This document shows, one piece after another, positions 51,431 to 52,463 of a stretch of 52,463 nt of DNA; the first letter of the stretch is position 1; the number at the start of each line of letters is the position of its first letter. This DNA comes from Gemmataceae bacterium (lineage in GTDB: Bacteria > Planctomycetota > Planctomycetia > Gemmatales > Gemmataceae): assembly GCA_019748295.1 (NCBI GenBank), contig JAIEPT010000187.1:1-52463 (forward strand), written 5' to 3'. Position numbers and translations under genes: made by a program. Below the pieces are notes generated by a model. That model was not told the origin of the DNA and made no database searches. It saw nothing but the letters and a program-made list of their open reading frames with translations.

Positions 51431-52137
51431 TGCAAACATCCATCCAATCTGGCGACAGCAATTCGGTTGTTCGGGCGAAGGACATCCAGTTCGCGTTCGG
51501 CGAAGGCGAGCTGCGGAAGCAGATCCTGTTCGACGTGTCGTTCCAGATTGAGGCTGGCGAGATCGTCCTGCTCACAGGCCCCAGCGGCAGCGGCAAGACA
51601 ACGCTGTTGACATTGATCGGGGCCTTGCGCCAAATCCGCGAAGGGGAACTCAGCGTCCTTTCGCGTTCCCTCCATCAGGCAACCGCGACCGAGTTGATGT
51701 TGGTCCGCCGGCAGATCGGCTTCATCTTCCAGCAGCACAACCTTCTACCCTTCCTGACGGCTCGAGCCAACGTCGAACTGATGTTCGATTTGCACCCCGA
51801 GATCCCCAAGGCGGAGGTACGCCGGCGAGCGAGCGATTTGCTCGAAAGCGTTGGACTGGGCGATCGGCTCGACTACCATCCCGATCGCTTATCGGGTGGG
51901 CAGAAGCAGCGAGTCGCCGTGGCGCGAGCCTTGGCGGCGGAGCCGAAGCTGCTGCTTGCCGACGAACCCACTGCCGCCCTCGACAGCCAGTCCGGCCGAG
52001 ATGTGGTGGAGCTTCTCCGCAACCTGGCACGGACGCGCGGGTGCCCGATCCTGATGGTGACGCACGACAGCAGAGTGCTCGACGTGGCTGACCGGATTTT
52101 GCACATGGAAGACGGCCGAATTCAGAGCGGCGTTTGA
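51430..52137 (+). CDS. devA: DevA-type ABC exporter ATPase
   Basis: Encodes 235 residues. Walker A GPSGSGKTT (50-58), Q-loop IFQQHN, signature LSGGQKQR (153-160), Walker B LLLADEPT (173-180) and switch His in VTHDSR. All nucleotide-binding motifs are intact. Coupled to devC (TGATG). Closest in type to MacB/LolD/DevA exporters of hydrophobic or lipidated molecules. Confidence 0.94.
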   Translation: MQTSIQSGDSNSVVRAKDIQFAFGEGELRKQILFDVSFQIEAGEIVLLTGPSGSGKTTLLTLIGALRQIREGELSVLSRSLHQATATELMLVRRQIGFIFQQHNLLPFLTARANVELMFDLHPEIPKAEVRRRASDLLESVGLGDRLDYHPDRLSGGQKQRVAVARALAAEPKLLLADEPTAALDSQSGRDVVELLRNLARTRGCPILMVTHDSRVLDVADRILHMEDGRIQSGV

Positions 52138-52243
52138 AGGTATTTCCCAGTGCCCCAGGGGTGGGTCTCGCAAAAAAGATGGCGCGTAAACCCTTATCCT
52201 TCTTATCCTTTTCATCGCATCGACAAAAAACATCGTCGAGCGG

Positions 52244-52271
52244 TTGCCGAATCGTTTCCGCCCCCTAATAC
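52244..52271 (+). promoter_or_regulatory. Candidate promoter of the terminal non-coding transcript
   Basis: TTGCCG (52244-52249) and TAATAC (52266-52271) with a 16-base spacer, about 30 bases upstream of a boxA. The match is moderate; position upstream of boxA is the main support. Confidence 0.35.
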
Positions 52272-52300
52272 TGTAAGTCCCGCGACGTTGTTGCGGTTCG

Positions 52301-52312
52301 GCTCTTTGACAA
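52301..52312 (+). promoter_or_regulatory. boxA antitermination element
   Basis: GCTCTTTGACAA closely matches the boxA of rRNA leaders (GCTCTTTAACAA in enteric bacteria). boxA recruits the Nus-factor complex to untranslated transcripts such as rRNA and some CRISPR arrays. No open frame follows in the remaining 150 bases. Confidence 0.6.
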
Positions 52313-52463
52313 TTAGGTAGTGAAGGAAGTTGCATTTTCATGGTGCACGCTTCATGGGCTGTCGTCCTCGCGAGGGGTCGATGGCTTGGGGAGAGTGCCA
52401 CCGAGTCGAAAGTGATAAGCAAGAGCCTGAGGTAGACAAAGAGAACGTTACTTTTCCCCGCAT
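52313..52463 (+). ncRNA. Probable leader of an rRNA or other antiterminated RNA, cut by the window end
   Basis: After the boxA there is no protein frame. A perfect palindrome cctcgcgagg (52366-52375) and several A/G-rich stretches follow. In planctomycetes 16S and 23S genes are often unlinked, so this could precede either. The mature rRNA start is not reached, so identity is an inference. Confidence 0.35.

Noticed and set aside
52306..52334. TTGACA as a -35 promoter element
   Set aside because: No acceptable -10 lies 16-18 bases downstream; the sequence fits boxA better.
52360..52400. CRISPR repeat resembling type I-C (gtcgtcctcgcgaggggtcg)
   Set aside because: Only one copy is visible and it does not end in the usual attgaaac; kept only as an alternative for the boxA leader.

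Overview
The window is GC-rich bacterial DNA that reads like a Planctomycetota chromosome, probably a Gemmata-like lineage. The evidence is the gene repertoire: a secreted formylglycine sulfatase, a GH140/DUF4038-type secreted hydrolase, HEAT-repeat and zinc-ribbon membrane proteins, an FHA/vWA cluster, a DevBCA-type exporter, and many secreted or lipid-anchored proteins of unknown function. Almost every intergenic gap also carries a GC-rich palindrome. The lineage is an inference from family content; no rRNA gene lies in the window.

Layout. 0-7.4 kb: a probably frameshifted small gene, a chimeric-looking membrane protein, a sulfatase, a methyltransferase, a PHP-domain protein and small conserved proteins, with several palindromic repeats between and even inside genes. 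7.4-10.7 kb: cstA and dapA on the minus strand. 10.7-11.6 kb: a palindrome array with an IS200-like transposase remnant. 11.6-19.7 kb: the most distinctive block. Two large paralogous zinc-ribbon/beta-domain/transmembrane proteins flank a vWA protein and a zinc-ribbon-FHA protein, and an intact REP-associated transposase (RAYT) with near-perfect 49-bp inverted ends sits inside the block. 20-28 kb: type II NADH dehydrogenase, a zinc-ribbon/HEAT membrane protein, a VapBC-like toxin-antitoxin pair, lysA, and a large HEAT/pseudo-receiver protein. 28-37.3 kb: rnr, an HGSNAT-like membrane acyltransferase, a long imperfect inverted repeat (about 385 bp), a nucleoside phosphorylase, a DnaE-like polymerase with one catalytic Asp replaced by Ala, and ung. 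37.4-46.4 kb: a lipoprotein with a degenerate phosphatase domain, a ClpN-like protein, a TPR protein, an alpha/beta hydrolase, the GH140-like protein, and a HEAT/beta-propeller protein. 47-52.1 kb: fabF-like ketosynthase, then a TetR-DevB-DevC-DevA operon. The last 300 bases look like the leader of a boxA-antiterminated non-coding transcript.

How genes may work together. dapA and lysA are the DAP-route lysine and peptidoglycan precursor enzymes but are not adjacent. The fabF/TetR/devBCA block suggests synthesis and export of a lipid or glycolipid under a TetR repressor. The 11.6-19.7 kb block looks like a membrane-associated signalling or scaffolding module (phosphopeptide reader, MIDAS adhesion domain, two large membrane scaffolds) for which I know no described function; it is my best candidate for an undescribed system. 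No CRISPR array, tRNA or complete rRNA was found. Several starts were moved downstream of the longest possible reading frame where a ribosome-binding site or signal peptide decides the matter.
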